Origin: Mycetocola sp.
GTDB taxonomy: Bacteria > Actinomycetota > Actinomycetes > Actinomycetales > Microbacteriaceae
Length of the DNA stretch: 33,614 nt
NCBI RefSeq assembly: GCF_025464835.1
Contig: NZ_JAODMP010000092.1
Location: 1 to 33,614, forward strand
Direction of reading: 5' to 3'
Numbering within the stretch: position 1 is the stretch's first letter; each line of letters starts with the position of its first letter. The notes below the pieces were generated by a model. The model did no database searches and was not told the DNA's origin. It saw nothing but the letters and a program-made list of their open reading frames with translations. Positions 31,298-33,614 of this stretch are shown in pieces. The position numbers were made by a program, and so were the translations under genes.

Positions 31298-32729
31298 GGT
31301 CAGCACCCGGAGAAACCGGGTACGTGCGCCGGAGGTCGTCCGACACGGCGTATGAGCGCCAGCGAGCGACTGTCCCTTCCGGTATCTCGGGGATCCACCA
31401 GACAAGCGAGCCCCAGACAAGGACCACGAGTGCCACGGCAGTACCGGTGTCGAGCACACCGAACCCCGTGCCGCGCAGTCGAGTGGCCACCCATGCCAGC
31501 ATTCCGGAAGCCGCCGCGGCGACGAGCGAGACGGTCAGCCAGTTGATCAGCCAGGTCCGCGGCAGATCCGGGATGACCGGCAGCCAGCCGATGGTCAGTA
31601 CCGCGGCGAGAAGGAAACCCGCTGCCGCGACCGTCAGCGGCAGGATGGTGCCCGGATCCGGATGGAACGACTCGATCCAGCCAGGCACCCAGACGATCAG
31701 AACAACCCAGGCGGCGTAACCGATTGTGCCGGCGCTGTACACCAGGCCAGGTGTGCTTCCCTCTTCCGGGGAACGGGCGCGCAGGCCGGCGCGCGCCGCG
31801 AGCAGGCCCGCAGCGGCGGCGAGGATCCAGGAGGAGACCGAGAGCCCGCCCGCCCAAAGCGCCCAGCCTGCCGCCAGGAGGGTCGCCAGCGAACCGACCG
31901 CGTAGACGGCACACTGCCGCGCGGTCCGCCGCCGGAGGTCGAGCACCTGGGCAAGGATTCGCGAGTCCGGTGTCGCCGAAGACGACAGCAGGGTGACCAG
32001 CCGCTCCCACGCGCCGGAACGCCTCGAGAGCGTGACGACGAGGCCGGCGCCGAGCGCGTCGACGGGGTCGTCCTTGTCGATGATCGTCGCCGACAGGTCC
32101 ACCGTGATCCTCACGGCCCGGTGCGTGTGATGGATCCGGCTCACCGCCGGGTCGTGGAACTCTCGTAGCGCTCGCCGGACCTCCACCCAGAAGTACCCGT
32201 CACCCCTGAGCACCGAATCGAGCCGGGCGAAACCGGGCGGGTGCATCAGGCGCCACGCGCTTCCGACGTTCCGCCATGTGTCAAGGAGCGAGTCCACGCT
32301 CGCGCCCGCCCTCTGGGCCACGGCGTACATCACCACGTTGAGCCCGCCGCCGCTCGCCCCGGCCATCACATCGAACTCGACCGAATCGAACCCGCGGGAG
32401 TGCAGCATCCGCGCGTACTGGCCGGCCCGTCTCCAGGAATCGTCGGATGCTGCGCTCACCGGCGAAGGCGGGATGAGTACCGCGACAGTGCTGCCGTCCG
32501 GCGAACGGCGGATCCGGATGCGGCGCCACAGATCGATTTCGGCGACGGCGCCGGCGGTCCAGACCGCGAGGCTCACCCCGCCCCTCATGGCGAGGGCGGC
32601 GCGCAGGATCCGGCCATGCCGGGCAGTGAGGCCAGCGTATTCGTCAGCGGCGAGCGGCCGGGGCTCGCTCGGGCCCGCCGGGTCCAGGGCCAGGGCGAGC
32701 AGGCCCGTGCGGTCGTCGATGCCCGGCAT
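31218..32729 (-). CDS. Patatin-like (DUF3376-related) protein with a multi-helix membrane C-terminus, likely lacking the catalytic Asp
   Basis: A 503-residue protein. Residues about 40-220 look like the start of actinobacterial patatin-like phospholipases: ALAMRGGVSLAVWTAGAVAE (oxyanion-type RGGV at 49-52) and FDVMAGASGGGLN, whose GASGG holds the nucleophile Ser126; LLDTWRNVGS and LRGDGYFWVEVRRAL follow. The family's later DGG motif with the dyad aspartate is not found. Instead, from about 265, six or so hydrophobic helices run to about 445. The usual proteins are around twice this length, so a central part may have been deleted and catalysis is doubtful. The Arg-rich C-terminus (~45 residues) runs antisense into the small membrane-protein gene. 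ATG 32729 follows GGAG at short spacing. Confidence 0.7.
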   Translation of the reverse strand: MPGIDDRTGLLALALDPAGPSEPRPLAADEYAGLTARHGRILRAALAMRGGVSLAVWTAGAVAEIDLWRRIRIRRSPDGSTVAVLIPPSPVSAASDDSWRRAGQYARMLHSRGFDSVEFDVMAGASGGGLNVVMYAVAQRAGASVDSLLDTWRNVGSAWRLMHPPGFARLDSVLRGDGYFWVEVRRALREFHDPAVSRIHHTHRAVRITVDLSATIIDKDDPVDALGAGLVVTLSRRSGAWERLVTLLSSSATPDSRILAQVLDLRRRTARQCAVYAVGSLATLLAAGWALWAGGLSVSSWILAAAAGLLAARAGLRARSPEEGSTPGLVYSAGTIGYAAWVVLIVWVPGWIESFHPDPGTILPLTVAAAGFLLAAVLTIGWLPVIPDLPRTWLINWLTVSLVAAAASGMLAWVATRLRGTGFGVLDTGTAVALVVLVWGSLVWWIPEIPEGTVARWRSYAVSDDLRRTYPVSPGADLSPGPAPTRPSRQREAPVRRRRSART

Positions 32730-32904
32730 TCTCCGTTTTCACCCCCGCGGCCCTGCCTCGTGCGTTGAGAGCCGCCGTACTCCCGCGGCCGAGGCCGGCG
32801 GAAGAGCGCTCCATGGCGCTTGCCGACGGGGGAGAGTCGGCGGCATCCGTTCGCAGAAGGGACACGCGCATTTGGGTCTTCCCCGCTGCGAAAAACCGCT
32901 CCTC
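32730..32904. other. Non-coding stretch between the patatin-like gene and the pnp promoter
   Basis: With the pnp leader, this makes 439 nt between start codons without a supported gene. I see small GC-rich inverted repeats (for example CCGAC with GTCGG, about 32824-32841) but no T-run, no RNA gene and no second promoter I trust. The patatin-like gene's promoter must lie here. Confidence 0.4.
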
Positions 32905-32913
32905 TGCTAGGCT
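32905..32913 (+). promoter_or_regulatory. pnp promoter, extended -10
   Basis: TGCTAGGCT is an extended -10 of the same form as the rpsO promoter. The start of transcription would be near 32920, giving a leader of about 250 nt. No convincing -35 is present. Confidence 0.5.
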
Positions 32914-32919
32914 TTACAT

Positions 32920-33168
32920 GGTCCGGTAGAGATATCGGGCACATATTCACGGAGCAGGCCGGCAGGAAGCTGGTCCTCGGTGGTGGATTTCTCTCGCGTC
33001 GGGGCCCCGACAAACCCCATTGCGGTACACCGGCACCCACGGCGGCGCTGAGAGCGATTTTCTACTGGAGATCAGCCAAACCACACGGTTTGAGTAATTA
33101 CTGCCTGTTCCTGCTCCTATGCAGAGCGTGCGCCCACACGGGGCGGCGCTAAACGTAAGGAGAGACCT
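32920..33168 (+). promoter_or_regulatory. Long structured 5' leader of pnp
   Basis: The leader holds several clean hairpins: the 14-bp palindrome GTCGGGGCCCCGAC (32998-33011), CAAACC/GGTTTG with loop ACAC (33077-33092), and CGCCC/GGGCG with loop ACACG (33131-33145). The last two share the core CCACACGG. CTCTC near 32991 can also pair with GAGAG near 33050, enclosing the palindrome. In enterobacteria PNPase represses its own mRNA through a leader hairpin cut by RNase III, so a comparable control is plausible. AAGGAG at 33157-33162 is the ribosome site. Confidence 0.5.
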
Positions 33169-33614
33169 ATGGAAGGTCCAGAAATCAAGTTCGCCGAGGC
33201 TATCCTCGACAACGGCAAGTTCGGCAAGCGCACAGTCCGGTTCGAAGCCGGCCGTCTCGCACAGCAGGCACAGGGTGCCATCGCTGCTTACCTCGATGAA
33301 GAAACCATGCTGCTCAGCGCCACCAGCGCTGGCAAGCACCCGAAGGACCACTTCGACTTCTTCCCGCTCACGGTTGACGTGGAAGAGCGCAGCTATGCTG
33401 CAGGCAAGATTCCCGGATCGTTCTTCCGCCGCGAAGGCCGTCCGTCGACCGAGGCCATCCTCGTCTGCCGCCTGATCGACCGGCCGCTGCGCCCGTCCTT
33501 CGTCACCGGCCTGCGCAACGAAGTCCAGATCGTCATCACCGTTCTGAGCATCGCTCCGGACGAGTTCTACGACGCGCTGGCCATCAACGCGGCATCCATG
33601 TCGACTCAGATCTC
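33169..33614 (+). CDS. pnp: Polyribonucleotide nucleotidyltransferase (PNPase), 5' part
   Basis: The first 148 codons of PNPase, the phosphate-dependent 3'-5' exoribonuclease of RNA turnover; the gene runs off the window. The start of the first RNase PH domain is clear: [60 protein letters not shown] and IDRPLRPSF. The ATG at 33169 follows AAGGAG by 6 nt. The KH and S1 RNA-binding domains and the active-site aspartates lie outside. It has its own promoter and long leader and is separated from rpsO by about 9 kb. Confidence 0.96.
   Translation, partial: MEGPEIKFAEAILDNGKFGKRTVRFEAGRLAQQAQGAIAAYLDEETMLLSATSAGKHPKDHFDFFPLTVDVEERSYAAGKIPGSFFRREGRPSTEAILVCRLIDRPLRPSFVTGLRNEVQIVITVLSIAPDEFYDALAINAASMSTQI

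Noticed and set aside
32947-33351. Minus-strand open frame over the pnp leader and start
   Set aside because: It runs antisense to the conserved pnp coding start and has no recognisable domain.

Overview
The window is a GC-rich, gene-dense chromosomal segment of an actinobacterium. Protein similarity to remembered families (IniA/IniC-type dynamins, the CE1758/CE1759 flavin pair, emfourin, PrsW, DUF1304) and start regions that often look leaderless suggest the family Microbacteriaceae. That placement is inference; no rRNA or other taxonomic marker is present. No insertion sequence, tRNA, rRNA or CRISPR array was seen.

Layout. 1-3739: the 3' end of an Asn/Asp-rich repeat protein followed by two large dynamin-like GTPases, an arrangement like mycobacterial iniB-iniA-iniC. 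3626-8124: a four-helix membrane protein, aspartate ammonia-lyase (aspA), a fumarylacetoacetate-hydrolase-family enzyme and a PrsW-type membrane protease, mostly single-gene units. 8185-12975: a GntR/FCD regulator with a palindromic operator, then a tight operon for a tripartite tricarboxylate transporter (tctC-tctB-tctA) and a DHDPS-family lyase; this is a self-regulated organic-acid uptake and cleavage module. 13096-15121: an unknown membrane protein, an FKBP prolyl isomerase and apt. 15250-16014: a decayed region in which a truncated methionine-gamma-lyase-like gene is fused by deletion to a broken DUF1304 gene. Next to it is an intact Lrp/AsnC regulator that may have lost its target.

16671-23654: two LLM flavin oxidoreductases, an MFS transporter, a protealysin-like M4 protease with its emfourin-type inhibitor gene, a hotdog thioesterase, an alpha/beta hydrolase and pdxH. 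23740-33614: rpsO and the start of pnp, usually neighbours in bacteria, are here about 9 kb apart. Between them lie a GH13 glucosidase, a cationic amino acid permease, a VanZ-like protein, an acyltransferase-3 protein, the CE1758-like monooxygenase with its CE1759-like FMN reductase, a small membrane protein and a patatin-like protein with a membrane C-terminus.

Themes. Many neighbours are tail-to-tail with gaps of 3-5 nt or overlaps of 80-114 nt and no visible terminator. Seven genes have a TANNNT -10 box exactly 6-7 nt before the start codon, which predicts leaderless mRNAs; one of these sits in the 19-nt gap between the M4 protease and its inhibitor. The points most worth following are the repeat-protein/dynamin cluster, the protease-inhibitor pair with a separate inhibitor promoter, the fused pseudogene beside an orphan regulator, the structured leaders of rpsO and pnp, and the patatin-like protein that seems to lack its catalytic aspartate.
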